A stretch of DNA of 64,000 nucleotides from Pipra filicauda (GCF_003945595.2 NW_024104667.1:1-64000), one strand, 5' to 3'. Positions 46,225-59,560 are shown, counted from the first letter of the stretch. Numbers and translations are program-made. Notes: generated from the sequence alone by a model not told the origin.

Positions 46225-49216
46225 AACTTCTGTCAAGTCAAAGGTCAAGGGTCTGTTGATCATGAAGGCTGGAAGCTAGTCACTGCCCATACTAGGAAAA
46301 AGGCTCCTCTTCCTGAAAACTTGATGATGATAGGTAGGACTGGTACCTTTTACAAAAGGTATGAGGCCCTGAAATTAGGAGGACAGTCAACTGATGAGGT
46401 GGACAAAGGTCCTTCTGGGATAGAGGGTCCACCTAGGACAACACAATTTACCCCCCACATCAAAACCTCCTCTGTTAAAAGGAAAAGAAGGGTAGTTGTC
46501 ACAGGTGATGCCGTTCTAAGGGGAAGAGAGGGCCCAATAGGCAGACCAGATCTAAATCACAGGGAATTCTTCTGCCTCCCAGGGACTCAAGTAAGAGACA
46601 GTACTAGAAAACTCTACAGTTTAGTAGGACCCTCTGATTATTATCTGTATTAGTTCTTCAAGTCATCAGTGACAAGATGACAAAGAGAAGTCCAAGAGCA
46701 ATCAAAAGCCCTTGGGGTAATTTGTTGAAGGATCAGGAACAGAGATAATGTTTTCCTCTATCCTTCCAATGGCAAGGAATAATGTCAAAAGGAATAGGCA
46801 GATCCATCAGATCAACACACGGCTTCAAGGCTTGTATCATCAGAAAAATTTAGGGTTTTTTGACCAGGGGATGATCTATACAACACCTGGTCTACATATG
46901 GGTGCACCTTTCTCAGAAGGGAAAAAGGATTCTAGCACAGGAGCTAGTAGAGCTCATTGACAGAACTTTAAACTAGATTGGAAGGGCCAAAGGGACAAAA
47001 CCAGGCTTGCCAGCAATGGGGTAGTGCACCAAAACTTGAGGAAGTGAGCTCTAGTGGTCTCCCTCAGTCTGCCTCCATGAGGTGTCAGCTACAAGGAACC
47101 ACACTTGAAACATTTCTACACTAATGCACAGAGCAGGAACTACAAACAAGAGGAGCTCAAAGCTTTGGCTTGGTCCCAGAGATTTGACATCACTGGGATA
47201 AGTGAAACCTGGTGGGATGAGTCCTGTGACTGGAGTGCCCTGTTGGATGGTTACAGGCTCTTCGGGAAGGATAGGCAGGATAGGCAAGGCAGGGGTTGGT
47301 ATTGTATGTAATGGAGGGACTGGCTTGCATTTGATGATGGCATGGTTGAGAGCCGCTGGGTAAGGATTAAGGGGCAAACAAATAATGCAGATGTCATTGT
47401 CTGAGTCTTTGAATTACTCTTTGAGGATCTAAGAGACACCTCCAAATCAACTGCCCTTGTCTTTATGGAGAGCTTGAACCTGCTGGAAATTGAATGCATT
47501 ACACAGTTGGCACAAACAGGTCCAGAAAATTTCTAAAATACATGGATGATAACTTCATGGTACAGGTACTATGGGAGCTGACTGGGAAAGATGCCCTCCT
47601 TGATTTGATGCCTATTAATAGAGAGCGGCTCATGAGTGAAGTAGAGATTGGCAGCCATCTTGACCAGAGCAACCAGGACGTAAAGGAGTTTAAAATCTCT
47701 GTTGACAGGAGGAAAAGTACCAGCAAAACTTCAACCCTGGACATTAGGAGAGCAGACTTCAGGCTGTGAGTAAGGTCCTCTGGGAAAATGCTTTTGAAGG
47801 TACTAAGGTCCATCAGTGCTGGTCACCTTTTAACCATCACCTCCTAAGGGCACAGGAGCTGGCAATTCCGAAATGTCAGAAGTCAAGCAGATGAGGGAGA
47901 AGGCCAGCTTGGCTGAGCAGGGATCGTCTTTTGGAGATAATGCAAAAAAGGAAGGTGTATGCCCAGTGGAAGTAAGGTCAGGTAACATGGGAGGAATAGA
48001 GAGATCCTGCTCACCACTGTAGTGAGAAAGTTTGTGTGGCCAAAGCTCATTTGGAGTGGCCAGTACAGTGGCGGAAAATAAAAAGAGGGTTTTTTAAAAT
48101 ACACTAATGGCACAGCAGAAATAGCATTGTCCTGTTACAGAATCAGGATGGTCGTGTCACAAGCAGGGACATAGACAAGGCAGAAATGATTAATGCCTTC
48201 TTTGCCTCTGTCTTTAAGACTGATGATGGACTAAGAGGGTCCCAATTGACTGTAAAGTTGTGTGGGATCTGCTGCTCCAGCTGGATCCCTATAAATCTAT
48301 CGGGCCCAATGGGATTCATCCAAGAATTCTTGAAGAATTCTTTGATTGACAGGACTTGAAGGTTTACTATGTAAGCTTGCAGATAGTACTAAACTGGGAC
48401 GAGCTGTTGACTCCCTTGAAGGCAGAGAGGCCCTACAGAGAGACCTCAACAAATTAGAGGGCTGGGCAGTCACCAACCATATGAAGTTTAACAAAGACAA
48501 TTGCCAGATTCTGCACCTGGGACGAGGCAACTCTGGATGTATGTACAGACTGGGGAATGAGACTCTGGAGAGCAGCACCACAGAAAGGTACCTGGGGGTC
48601 CTGGTTGATGACAAATTGAATATGAGTCAGCAGTGCCCTGGCAGCCAGGAGGGCCAATCGTGTCCTGGGGACATCAGGCAAAGCATCACCAGCCGGTTGA
48701 GGGAGGGGCTTGTCCCGCTCTGCTCTGCACTGGTGTGGCCTCACCTTGAGTCCCGTGTGCAGTTTTGAGAACCATAATATAAAAGTGCTACAAAGCTATT
48801 AGAAAGCATAAAAAGGAGAGCTATGGAGATGGTGAATGGTCTAGAGAGGAAGCCGTATGGGGAATGGCTGAGGTCTCTTGGTTTGTTCAGCCTGAAGAAG
48901 AGGAGACTGAGGAGAGACCTCATTGCAGTCTACAACTTCCTCGCAAGGGGAAGCAGAGAGGCAGGCACTGATCTCTTCTCTGTGGTGACCAGTGACAAGA
49001 CCCGAGGGAATGGTATGAAACTGTGTCAGAGGAGGTTTAGGTTAGATATCACAGAAAGGTTTTTCACCCAAGGGGTGGTTGGGCACTGGAACAGGCTCCC
49101 CAGGGAAGTGGTCACAGCACCAAGCCTGCCAAAGTTCAAGAAGCATTTGGACAATGCTCACAGGCACATGAGGCGATTCTTGGGGCTGTCCTGTGCAGGA
49201 CCAGGAGCTGTCACAT
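46225..49216 (+). mobile_element. Long decayed CR1 LINE (ORF1 and ORF2 parts)
   Basis: The ORF1 region (about 46240-46960) shows RRVVVTGDAVLRG, CLPGTQVRDSTRKL and, in another frame, NLGFFDQGMIYT, typical of the CR1 ORF1 esterase-like part. The ORF2 endonuclease follows (about 47105-47311) with DITGISETWWDES and DGYRLF. Much of RT is deleted between about 47800 and 48345. The RT end (48346-48768) shows KFNKDNCQILHLG and RYLGVLVDDKLNMS, and the C-terminal part (48823-49216) shows LGLFSLKKRRLRRDL and HWNRLPREV. It ends in the 3' UTR before the usual octamer tail. It is nearly 3 kb, long for an avian CR1 copy, but has many stops and frameshifts. Confidence 0.88.
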
Positions 49217-51529
49217 AGGTGATGCACTCAGTTTGCATGGCACTCTGAGCAAGAGCCAGAGGGCTGAGTGCTTTTGCATCTTTAGCCAGTTCCAAAAATT
49301 TGCTTTCTTCTTCCTGAAACAAATAATAATTTTTATCATACAAGGCAATTAGCCATTTAGCTGAAGTCTCAAGTGTTTTAATGAACCATAACACTATCTA
49401 ATGTAACTGTATGATTGATTAATTTTTCACATAAATGTTCCTATATTGGACTGCTTATAAAATGTTAATAACATGGTTGAAAAATGTTCAATGAACACAG
49501 CAGGGTTGAGGATTTGCTGAACACATATGAAAGGGGCTTTTTTGTAGTTTGCTGATACTGAAATGTGCTGAAGCTATCAAATCAAAATAGTGGAGGTTCC
49601 TGCCTATGGCCCCTCCAGGTGTGCCTTAGTTTAGATGGGATAGTACATGCTCCAGAATCATATTGCTTATCCAGGGTAAATGGTCAAGTCCCTTGCATAT
49701 TGTTATCAGATCTATGTTTTAATTGTCATGGAAATAAATCCATGTTTATGTAGGTTTTTAAGGAAACACACTGATCCTGGGACATACTGAAAGAGCCCAT
49801 GCATACTGAGGTCAGGGAAAACTAAGGAAACAAAGAACCTTTAAAATCCGTCCTTTAGGCATCTTTATTATTATCCTTTCCCTCACCTTTAAGAATAGTT
49901 CAAATCTACTTTTTTTTCTCAATATTTTAGAGGAGTTCTGGGTCTTAACCATCTAGTGGTTCCTCTGACTACATTTGCTTTATCATTCCTTAACTGAATT
50001 GTTCTCTAGTTCTCCTGTGCTACCAGTCTGCTTCTAGAAGCTTTCAGTATCCCACTCTCTGCTCATGAACCCTCACTGATAAAATAATTATGATTCCTTC
50101 ATTTCCTCTTTTCCAATCCCAGGGAAGACAGAATACTGTTGTAATGAGCATAGATATTTCAGAAAAACATATAAGTCTCTTGTTATCTCAGAGATTATAG
50201 TGAGAAGGAGCATGAGCTATTGGATAGGTTACTAATTACTAACTCAGAGACTAAAGATGTTGATGAAATGTGGATAAAAGGAAAGTTACTAGGGGTTGTT
50301 AATTCCTAGAACTGAACCTGAGACAGTGAAAATTTGCAACACTGCATATTTGAGATAAAAATTGCTTATTGTCTAGGGTGACCCACATAACTTGTGAAAA
50401 TGGTCTCTGTCATCTGAAGGATCTATAAACCAAGTTTATGTAATGTTAATAATTTCAACTTAATTAAGTACATCCACACCAAAGTTTTGGGTTTTTTGTT
50501 GGTGGCTATTAGACTGTATTACTTGTCTGTGAAAAGTAACGAGAAAGATTTTTGTTCCTCCTTGTTCTTGTGTGGAGTCACTGGGAAAAAAGTTGATCCC
50601 TTCATTGCATATTTGAGAGGGTGGAGTACAAAGTTTGCCACATCTCTCAAATCTTTCCCAAATTTCAGAAACTTGGCAAGAATAAATGGGCTCTATTGTT
50701 TTATTTTAGATTTTTCACACATTTGAAAGTCAAGATGAGAGCAAAAGGGTCTTATATTTAAATGTGATTTAAGTCAGAGCTGTTGTGCACAACAGTTTTT
50801 TAGTAGGCTTGTTTCTGGAGCCAGTACATTACAGTGTATTCTGTGAAGTTTTCTATTTTCATTTGACATGAAACATTACACTTACAGGCATGTAAGGCTG
50901 ATTCATTTACTCTTATATTGACATTAATTTGTTTTAAAGAGAAGAAAACCATCGGCAGTCATTATTTTGGTCAAAACTTAAAAAAGTGCCCTGAAGTGGT
51001 CAGGGAAGTGGACTAGATGATTGTTGTAGGTCCCTTCCAACCGAACTATTCTATTCTAAAAAAAACCCAAGTTGGAAGTCCATGTAAACAGCAGAAATGA
51101 GATAGTCTCATTCATGCTGAGAAAGTAAAATGGTGTGTACAATCCTTGTTATTAATATTCATTAAGGAATTAGTATTGCCTGTGACCTTCCACTGAAGCT
51201 AACAGAATCAATGATCTTAAAGGTCTTTTCCATGCTTCTTCTCTCCAAAGAGAAGACACAATCAGTTGTACAGCTTCCTCTTCTCATTGCACACAATACA
51301 GATGCGGCTGTCTGCTTTTAGGACATCTGGACAGTTTATTTGCTAAGTTCCAGACCTCTGAGATGTGTCAAATGTCCGTTTAGTCTCTGTTTTGTTCTTA
51401 ATGAGAAGGATTTAATTTGGGGAAGGATTAAATGGGAGGAAGACAACTTCATTTAAATCTAACTTTCTGTAAGATTGTTTGACCAAGGCAATCTAAACTT
51501 TGACAGTCCATCTGGCTTTAGAGATCATT
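49217..51529. other. AT-rich DNA, no gene seen except a CR1 tail
   Basis: A CR1 3' tail at 51001-51060 is listed separately. Another weak CR1-like end (AATGATCTTAAAGGTCTTTTCC) lies near 51208-51232. Nothing else is recognised. Confidence 0.55.
51001..51060 (+). mobile_element. CR1 3' tail
   Basis: GTGGACTAGATGATTGTTGT, GGTCCCTTCCAACCGAACTA and TTCTATTCTA match the CR1 3' end. Confidence 0.8.
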
Positions 51530-52690
51530 AAATGAGAAAAATGGCCAGTGCTCTACCTCTATACTGACTCATGGATGGTAGCAAATGCTCTGTGGGGGAG
51601 ACTAGACCTATAGAAAAAGACCAGTTGGCAGGGCAGTGGTAGTAAACCCATCTGGGCTGCTGAATTGTGGCAAGACATCGCCGCCTGGGTAGAGAGGTTG
51701 ATTCTCAAAGTATGTCATGTAGATGCACACATACCCAATGTTCTTCAGGCTCATGAAGAACATTGCAAAAAAGGACAAGTGGATAGAGCTGCCAAGATTG
51801 AAGAGGCTCATCTGGATCTGGATTGGCAACATAAGGGTGAATTATTTCTTGCTTGGTGTGTCCCTGACACCTCAAGTCATCAGGGAAGAGATGCAAGCAC
51901 AGATGGGCTTGTGATCAAGGGGTGGACTTAACCATGGACACTATCCCCCAGGTTATCCATAACTGTGAAACATGCAATGCAATGAAGCAGGCCAAGTGGG
52001 TAAAGCCTCTGTGATATGGTGGATGATGGTCAAAGTATAAATATGGGGAGGCCTCGCAGATTTATTACATCACGCTCCTGCAAACCCACCAGGGCAAGTG
52101 CTATGTGCTTACAGTGGTGGCAACAACCACTGGAGGCTGGAGACATAGCCTGTGCCTCATGTCACTGCCCAGAACACCATCTTGGGCCTTGAAAAGCAAG
52201 TCCTGTGGCAACATGGTACCCTGGAAAGAATTGAGTCAGACAACAGGACTCATTTAAAAAATAGCCTCATAGACACCTGGGCCAGAGAGTGGTTATTGAG
52301 TGGGTATGTCATATTCCCTATCATGTACCAGCCGTTGGGAAAATTGAATAGTACAATGGACTGTTAAAAATCACATTGAAAAGAGTAGGTGATAGGACCT
52401 TCAAAAATTGGGAATTACATTTAACAAAGGCCACCTGGTTAATGAACACTAGAGGCTCCAATAATCAAACTTGCCCTGCCCAATCAAAACCTCCGCATAC
52501 TGTACAAGGGGATAAAGTCCCTGTGGTGCGTATGAGGAAGGTGTTAGGGAAGACAGTGGATTAGTCTGCCTCAAGGAAAGGCAAGCTCATCTGTGGGATT
52601 GTTTTTGCTCAAGGTACACTTGGTGGGTAATGCAGAGGGACTGGGTAACGTGGTGTGTACTTAAGGGGATTTGATTTTTGCGTGAGAACA
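51530..52690 (+). pseudogene. Element D RNase H end and integrase remnant
   Basis: It opens at the YTDSWMVANALWG motif of RNase H, as in A and B. In the integrase zinc site the first His is replaced by Pro (PDTSSH for HDASGH), while NCETC keeps the Cys pair. The first catalytic Asp is replaced by Tyr (QIYYITL for QVDYITL). The second Asp survives in SDNRTH, and the Glu region reads GKIE followed by a stop. Multiple stops and shifts break the frame. The residue losses show that the copy is old and inactive. Confidence 0.85.
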
Positions 52691-52995
52691 GCCTGTCTTT
52701 TGAATTGTATAATGTCTGGTGCTGAATGGCACTGCCACTGTATACCATAACTACCATGGACAATGAGTTTTGCCTGCTCCAGATGCACCAGTTGTGAGCT
52801 GCTGATGTAGCTTGCAAACAGCTGACAGCCCACCAGTCCTCCTGCCCTGCAAGACATCTAGGACAGACAGAACCTACAGTCATGGACTAAATTAATTCAG
52901 ACATCTTAGAGGTTGTGTGTATTTATATATTTAGAGAGAGAGAGAGGAAGGTGTAGGATCTGGGCATGATGTAGATGGTGTAGAGTAGTGGATAA

Positions 52996-54019
52996 TGTCC
53001 GAATTTTGGCCGGGACAGGGTTAATTTTTTACAGTAGCTGGGAAGGGGACATGGCCAGACGCTAATGCTATTCAATACCATCTCATGTTGACTTGCAAGG
53101 GCTAGGAGTAACAGACTCACTCTCTCGTTTTTGGGGCTGTGTAAAGTGTGGTGTGGTGTGGTAGGGAAGAGCCAGTTGGTATTTTGTTACATTTTTCCAT
53201 GTAAAACGTTTCTTTGTGTGATAGTTTTCACTCTAGGCCTTCCTGGAGACCAGCTTGTAACCAGGAAGTAACTAAGAAGGTGACCACGGAAGTATTCCAT
53301 GCTGTTCCTTTACGTAACTTGAGGTATAAATAAAGCCAACGGGAGGGACCTCGCTCTCTTCCTTTCCAGCGAGGTTCGAGAACGGTGGGTCCCTGTCTCG
53401 GTCTGGCTTATCTGGAGCTGAGGCCTACAGTGACTGCTGTTGTCTGCCACGCGTGAGGGGAGAGTGCTGGGCCGTGTCCAGTTGTCCTGCTTCTCCCAAG
53501 GGAAGTGGTGAGATTTTGCCAGTTCTTCAGTTTGCTGGCTACTGGGTTTTTAGATTGTGTAGACCTGTTTTGTGTTTGTCCCTTCTCGTCCTATTTTTCC
53601 TTTTTCCCTTCTCCCTTCCCCTTTTCCCTTTAGGAAGCTATTTAGGGTTTCTGGGTTTACAGGTATATAATATTCTCACTGTATATATCTGTTTCATATG
53701 TAAAATATATATTTTTGCTATAGCTTTGGCTGCTTGGTTGTTTTTTTTCCCTCTCTGGGAAGCAGACCCTGTTGTCAAGTTTTGGAGACTTGGCGAGAAG
53801 CCAGCTCAAAACTTGCACACTTTGTCTTATGGCTTTTGTTATTAATATTGTTGCTGTTGCTTTTTTTTTTTATCTTCTCGCTGTTTACTGTAAATTGTTC
53901 TTATCTCAACCTGTAATCTCTGCCTTTTTTCTCCCACTGTAGGAGATGGCGGGGAGCAGCTTGTGGTTTTCTTTTCAGTGGAGAACTAAATTGGGGAGTG
54001 CCATTCCTAAACCATGACA
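52996..54019 (+). repeat. 3' LTR of element D (1024 bp, type D)
   Basis: Begins TGTCCGAATTTTGG and ends CTAAACCATGACA. TATAAATAAA lies at 53325-53334. It is related to the minus-strand LTR at 56459-57499 through the start (GGCC-GGACA-GG-TAATTTT), the U5 (ACTGTAAATTGTTCTTATCT) and the end. It is unlike the type A and type B LTRs. Confidence 0.85.
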
Positions 54020-54329
54020 ATAACACAAAATCTTTGGCAAACATCAGCCGGCTTGTCTCTAGTGGGGTCAGTGATGGTGACTTCAAGTGCATGCAGCTGC
54101 CTTCTTAGGAATCTAGAGAAACTTAGAGGTCCAGTAGAGTAAGCAGAAGTTTGCCAAACCCTATAAAGAATGCTGAGGTCATATGGGAATTTGTCATTGA
54201 TCTGTGCCTGTCTCTTGCCATAGCTGATGTGATATAAGTGAGTTATAGCCTTTGTCTGGGTCTTGAGAAATGCTGATGGCTGAAGGTGAAAGGCCACTGA
54301 AAGGAAGTGGCCTCAGAAACTACTTCTCC
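54020..54329. other. Unassigned stretch
   Basis: About 310 bases between the element D LTR and a CR1 fragment. Nothing recognised. Confidence 0.5.
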
Positions 54330-55890
54330 ATCCTTTAGGACCAGTGCTCTTCAACATCTTAATAAATTACTTGGATGCAGCACTTTGTAGGACCCCAAGT
54401 CTCGAGCTACCAAGGGAGTTTTACTTTAAAAATATAAAAGGCTCCAAAAATTCACCTGCTGAATTATTACAAGAGCCCTCGGTTCTTTTAACACCTTAAG
54501 AAAGAGTGCATAGGAGAAAAGCTACACACTTTTACTCAGGGGGTACTTTACTGATAAACTCTAGGAAATAAGAGATCTTGTCAAAAGTTTAAAGGGTGAC
54601 ATGCAACCGAAACAAAGCATTCCACAAAGCATTGACTTAGCACATGCTAACGCATTCAACTTAGCAAAATCCAACCAATTTGTTCCCACATTACCTAAAA
54701 TATTAAGAAAGGAGATTAAGAGAAGAAGAAGGAGTAAAGAAAGAGAAAAAGAGAAGCTCATAGCTCCCACCGGAGTCCTGTGAGAGTTCAGCTTCCACAT
54801 GGCCAGACGATAGGTCTCAAGCAAATATGGAAATCACCAGTTGCTGGTTTTATGTGCTTTGGCCCCTGGCGGCCACTCCTCCCAGATGGGACTTCAATCC
54901 CACTGGCCACTCTGGGGCTCTGGGGTGGGTTGAGGGGTGGTGCTCCCACTGTGCCCGTCAGTCAGAGGTTGGGTTAAGGGTTCCAGGGGCATGGTGTGGG
55001 CTTGCTCCTGGGCTGCCTTTGTCTGACAGCTGCTCCAGGGCTGCCCAGTGAGGCTGCAGGGGCTGGCATGTGGGACAAAGCTTTACCTCAGCTCTATGAA
55101 ATTCGACCTGTCCCCCTTCCCCCTCCCTCTCACCCCCCCCAAGTTGTTCCAATCAAGTGTCTCACAGGCTTGAAGGAACACTAAGTATGTTTGCCCATGA
55201 CACTGAACTGGGAAAAGCTGTTGATTCCCTTGAAGGCAGAGAGGCCTTGCAGGGAAATCTTGACAAATTAGAAGTTTAACAAAGACAAGTGCCAGATTCT
55301 GCACCTGGGATGGGACAACTGTGGATGTATGTACAGACTGGGGAACGTGACTCTGGAGAGCAGCACTACAGAAAGGGACCTGGGGGTCCTGGTTGATGGC
55401 AAATTGAATATGAGTCAGCAGTGTGCTCTGAAAGGCAGCATTGCCAGTAGGTCAAGGATTGTCCTGCTCTACTCTGCTCTGGTGCTGCCTCTCCTTGAGT
55501 ACTGTGTTCAGTTTTGGGCAGTATAACGTAAAAATTATATAAACCTCATCTTGGTCTACATCTTCCTCACAAGGAGTAGTGGAGGGGCAGGCACCAATCT
55601 CTTCTCTCTGGGGACCAGAGATAGGACCTGAGGGAACAGCATGAAGCTGTGTCAGGTGAGGTTTAGATTGGGTATTAAGAGATTCTTCACCCAGAGAGAG
55701 AGGGTGGTTGAACACTGGAATAGGCTCCCCAGGTCATTGGTCATGAAACTAAGCCTACCAAAGTTCAAGAAATGTTCGAACAACATTCTTAAGCACATGG
55801 TGTGATTTTGGGGAATGACCGATGTAGGGCCAGGAGCTGGACTTGATGATCCTTGTGAGTCCCTTCCAGCTCAGAATATTTTATGATTCC
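54330..55890 (+). mobile_element. CR1 fragment split by an LTR
   Basis: The first part (54330-54385) encodes LGPVLFNILINYLDAAL of CR1 RT. After the LTR (54386-55166) CR1 resumes with LEGTLSMFAHDTELG, AVDSLEGREAL and YRLGNVTLESSTTERDLGV. It continues to a proper 3' end, GGACTTGATGATCCTTGTGA, then TTTTATGATTCC near 55890. There is internal loss before 55275. Confidence 0.85.
54386..55166 (-). repeat. LTR inserted in CR1, minus strand
   Basis: Plus-strand edges are TGTAGGACCCCAAGTC and GTGTCTCACA. On the minus strand the 3' part (CTCGAGACTTGGGGTCCTACA) looks like a retroviral U5 end. The CR1 coding on both sides joins at the CTT/CTTGAAG boundary. Flanks CACTT and GGCTT match only partly. It is a different family from LTR types A, B and D. 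Confidence 0.65.
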
Positions 55891-56404
55891 TTTCCTTACT
55901 GTACATTGCTGAAGATCAAATAGGGACATATTCCTACCTGAAGCTCAAACTGCATGTGGGCTCTAATCTGCACTTGTGTAACTGCCTTCAGAATTCCTAA
56001 AACCTGCTCTGGAATGTAATTGACCTTGGGAACTGGAAAGCATAAGGTAATTACAGATTTTCTGCCTTTGGATATTTTAATGGTAACAGATGGGGGACAA
56101 CTAAGGCTACAATGAAATATTTTGAAATTATCTGTCGAACTTCTCCCTGATCTCTGCTGTGTGCATTAAGGAAAGAGTAAGTGTGGTGCGTACTCTGACA
56201 TTCAGATCTGCACAAAGCAATCTGCTAGGACTGTTTTGAAGAATGACCTTGTTGAAGGACCCAGAAACGTGCTGATTGTTGTTTCAAAGAAAAATATTCC
56301 ATCTGTATAAAACAAAGTGCAATGAATAGTTTGGATGCATCAACACTAAACTGATTGTTATGTGTTAGTCATCTCAAATGAAAATTTAGACTTCTCTCTC
56401 TGGG
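55891..56404. other. Unassigned stretch
   Basis: About 510 bases between two CR1 copies. No gene or repeat recognised. Confidence 0.5.
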
Positions 56405-59400
56405 AATCACAGAATGGTTTGGGTTGGAAGGGACCTCAAAGATCGTTTAGGGGTTTTTTGTGGTTTAGGAATAGTACTCCCCAGATTAGCGCTCCCACTG
56501 ACACTCTCCAAACCGTGTGGTGCTCGATCACTCCCCTCCTCTCCCTCCCCCTCCCCCCTGCAGCAGGCTGGAGAGGAGAATGGGAGGCACAGAAGGTAAA
56601 GATCACGGCTTCAGATAAGAACAATTTACTAGAAACAGCAATGAGATAAGAAAATTAACTATATCAGCAACAATACTAATAACAGAAGTGTACAAAAAAG
56701 AGAGTGATTCACATGCAAAGTTCTCACCGTGGACCCCGACCCTACTGCAGCCATACTACCCCAATCAGAAGAGACCCCTTCTCCTCGGAAAAGACTCTTC
56801 CCCTCTGTCACAGGTTTGAAAAGATATGTTGGAACTTTCTTTTTCTTCCCTAGGGTCCCGTCACACCCCCGCCCCCCCCCGCCATCGGCTTCTTCCGAGA
56901 TGGGGAGAATCGGGGAGTAGGTGGGGGCGGAGCGGAGCCGCACGTGCGGGGCAGCGCAGGAGCGGGGAGATGGGGAGGTCTCGCAGGGAAGCACGGGGGC
57001 CTCAGGGATAGCTGGGGAGTCCTTTGGTCGGGGGCTTTTGGTTTGGTCCGGGACCGAACAGAGCGGGAGCCCGGGTTTTGGTCGCCTCTTTCTCTTTTCC
57101 TGAGAAGAAGTTTTTTCCCCACGGGACACCTCTCAGAGAACGACCAAGAGAGAGAGAGACCGACCCATCTCAGAGCGAGGTATTCTGCTTTCAAGACTTC
57201 CTGTGGGAAAAAGCGACTCCTTCATTATGGGCTGCGAACACTCGTGGCTGCAAGCAGCTTTTGAACTGTCGGGACAGTCCTGCCTTCCCCCCGTTCCCGG
57301 GTTGCCGCGGGTTTCTTCTCCTCCTCCCTCTCCCCCCCCCCCCCCCCCCCCCCCCGCCCCCCCCCCCCCCACCTGGGGATTTGGGATTTTGTTTTGCTTC
57401 TTCTGAAAGTTTTTGATTGCACCATTTGTTGTTTTTTCAGATTTTTCTACCCATCCTGTTTACTGCAAAATTAGCCTTGTCCTGGCCAGAACCAGGGCAA
57501 GTTTCAATCCCTCTACCATAGGCACGGACTACTTCAACTAGATCAGGTTGCTCAGAGCCCCATCCAGCTTGACCTTTGATACTTCCAAGGGTGGCGCATC
57601 CACAGCTTCTCAGGGCACCTTGTTCCAGTGCCTCACCATCCTTACAGTAAAGAATTTCTCCTGTATATCTATCTCAAATTGCCAGTTTTCCAGTTTGAAC
57701 TCATTACTTCTTGCCCTATCACTGCAGCTTTTGATGAAGAGTCCCACTCTGGCTTCCCATTCAGGTACTGGAAGGTTGCTATGAGGTCTCCATGAAATCT
57801 TCGCTTCTCCAGATTGAACAGCCCCACCTTTCTCAGCCTGTCTTCACAGAGGAAGTGCTCTAGTCCCCTTATCACCTTCGTGACCCTCCTTTGGATTTGC
57901 TGCAACAGTTCCATGTTGTTCTTATGTTAAGGGCATCAGAACTGTATGATTTTCCAGGTGGTGTTTCAGGAGAGCAGAATAGACGGGGAATCACTTCCCT
58001 TGAGCTGCTGTCCATGCTCCTTTTGATGCAGGATGCGGTTGGCTTTCTGGGCTATGAGCACACACTGTCAGCTCATGTTCAGTTTTTCATTGGCCATCAC
58101 TCCAAGTTGTTCTCTGTAAGGCTGCTCTCAGTCACTTCTCTGCCCAACCTGTAGGTGTGCCTGGGGTTGCTGCCACCCAGGTGTAGGACCTTCCACTTTA
58201 CTTTGTTGAACTTCATGAGGTTTTCATTGGCCTTCCTCCAAAGTATGTCAAGATCTTTCTGGGATGGCATCCCTTCCCTCCGGTGTGTCAACTGCACACG
58301 GCTTGTTGTCATCAGTGAACTTGCTTAGGGCGCAATCCCACTGTCCATGTTGCCAGCAAAGAGGTTGAACAGTATCAGGCTGTTCAACACTGACCACTGA
58401 GGGACACCACTTGTCACTGGTTTCCACTTGGACAATGAGACATTGACTGGAAATCTTTGGGTGCAGCCATCCAGCCAAGTCTTTATCCACCAAGTGTTCC
58501 ATTCATCTAATCCATGTGTCTCCAATTTAGAGACAATGAAATCATGCAGGACAGTGTCAAACGCTTTGCACAAGTCCTGGTAGACAATGTCAGTTGCTTT
58601 GTCCCTATCCATCAATGCTGTAGCCCTGTCATAGAAAGCCATCAGATTTGTCAGGCATGATTTGCTTTTAGCGAAGCCATGTTGGTTGTCTTTTTTTTTA
58701 CAGCATAGTTTCCAGGAGAATCTGCTCCATGATCTTGCCTGGCAGAGGGGTGAGACTGACTGCTGTGTAGTTCCCTGGGTCTTCCACTTTCCCCTTTTCA
58801 AAGATAGGGGTTATATTTCCCTTTCTCCAGTCATCGAGAACTTTACCTGACTGCCACGATTTTTCAATAGTGACTTAGCAAATTTGTCTGCCAGTTCCCT
58901 CAGGACCTACAGATGAATCTCACCAGATCTCATAGACTTATGCACATTCAAGTTCCTTAGATGGTCTCAAACCTGATCCTCTCCTACAGTGGGTCTTGAT
59001 TTTCCCAGTCCCTGCATTTGCCTTTCTCAACTAGGGCAGCATGGCTGGAGCACTTGCCATTGAAGACTGAGGCACAGAAGTCATTGACAACCTCAGCCCT
59101 CTCAATATCCAGGGTAGCCAGGTCTCCTGTTTCCTTCTGGAGAGGGCCCACATTATCCCTACTCTTTCTTTTGTTAGCAACACACCTGTAGAAGCCCTTC
59201 CTGGCCAGACTCAATTCTAGGTGGGCCTTAGCTTTCGTAACCTTGTCTCTAGCTTCTCATACAATTTCCCTGTATCCCTCCCTCCCAGGCAGCCTGTCCT
59301 CACTTCTACCTTCTGTAAGCTTCTTTTATTCCTCTGAGTTTGCTCAGCTGCTCCTTATCCATCCACGGACACCTCCTGACATTTTTACCCCGTATCGTCC

Positions 59401-59560
59401 TTGTTGGGATGCATTGCTCCTGAGCTTGGAGGAGGTGTTCCTTGAATACTAGCCAGTATTCTTGGGCCTCTCTGCTCTCCAGGGCTCTATCCCACTAGAC
59501 CCTACCAAGAAGGTCCCTGAAGAGGCTAAAGTCTACTTTCTTGAAGTCCAGGGCAGTGAG
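56405..59560 (-). mobile_element. CR1 LINE, minus strand, split by an LTR
   Basis: The 3' end is at 56405-56458 (CACAGAATGGTTTGGGTTGG, reversed). The copy resumes at 57500 (TTCAATCCCTCTACCATAGG). The minus strand encodes ORF2: LRKVGLFNLEKRRFHGDL (C-terminus), VYQDLCKAFDTVLHDFIVSK and TSGVPQWSVLNSLILFNLF (RT), and [15 protein letters not shown] (linker region). Stops and shifts are frequent. The upstream end fades near 59560. Confidence 0.87.
56459..57499 (-). repeat. LTR inserted in CR1, minus strand, type D family
   Basis: The minus strand begins TGCCCTGGTTCTGGCCAGGA and ends GAGTACTATTCCTAAACCACA, both like the element D LTR. It has a C-rich tract (57328-57370) and a C/G-rich middle. Short Pro-rich open frames there are low-complexity artefacts. 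No clean target duplication is visible. CR1 continues on both sides. Confidence 0.8.

Larger units (their letters stand above)
51530..54019 (+). mobile_element. Element D: decayed, 5'-truncated relative of A and B with its own LTR
   Basis: A pol remnant (RNase H end and integrase, 51530-52690) is followed by a spacer with a GA microsatellite (52933-52947) and a 3' LTR (52996-54019). The pol/LTR junction has the same TGGATAA. There is no env. The 5' boundary at about 51530 is abrupt, inside RNase H. Confidence 0.85.

Noticed and set aside
57200..57425. Proline-rich open frames near 57300
   Set aside because: They arise from the C-rich tract of an LTR and have no independent coding support.
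56454..57504. Target-site duplication for the LTR at 56459-57499
   Set aside because: The flanks TTTTT and AGTTT do not match; only continuity of the CR1 supports the boundaries.
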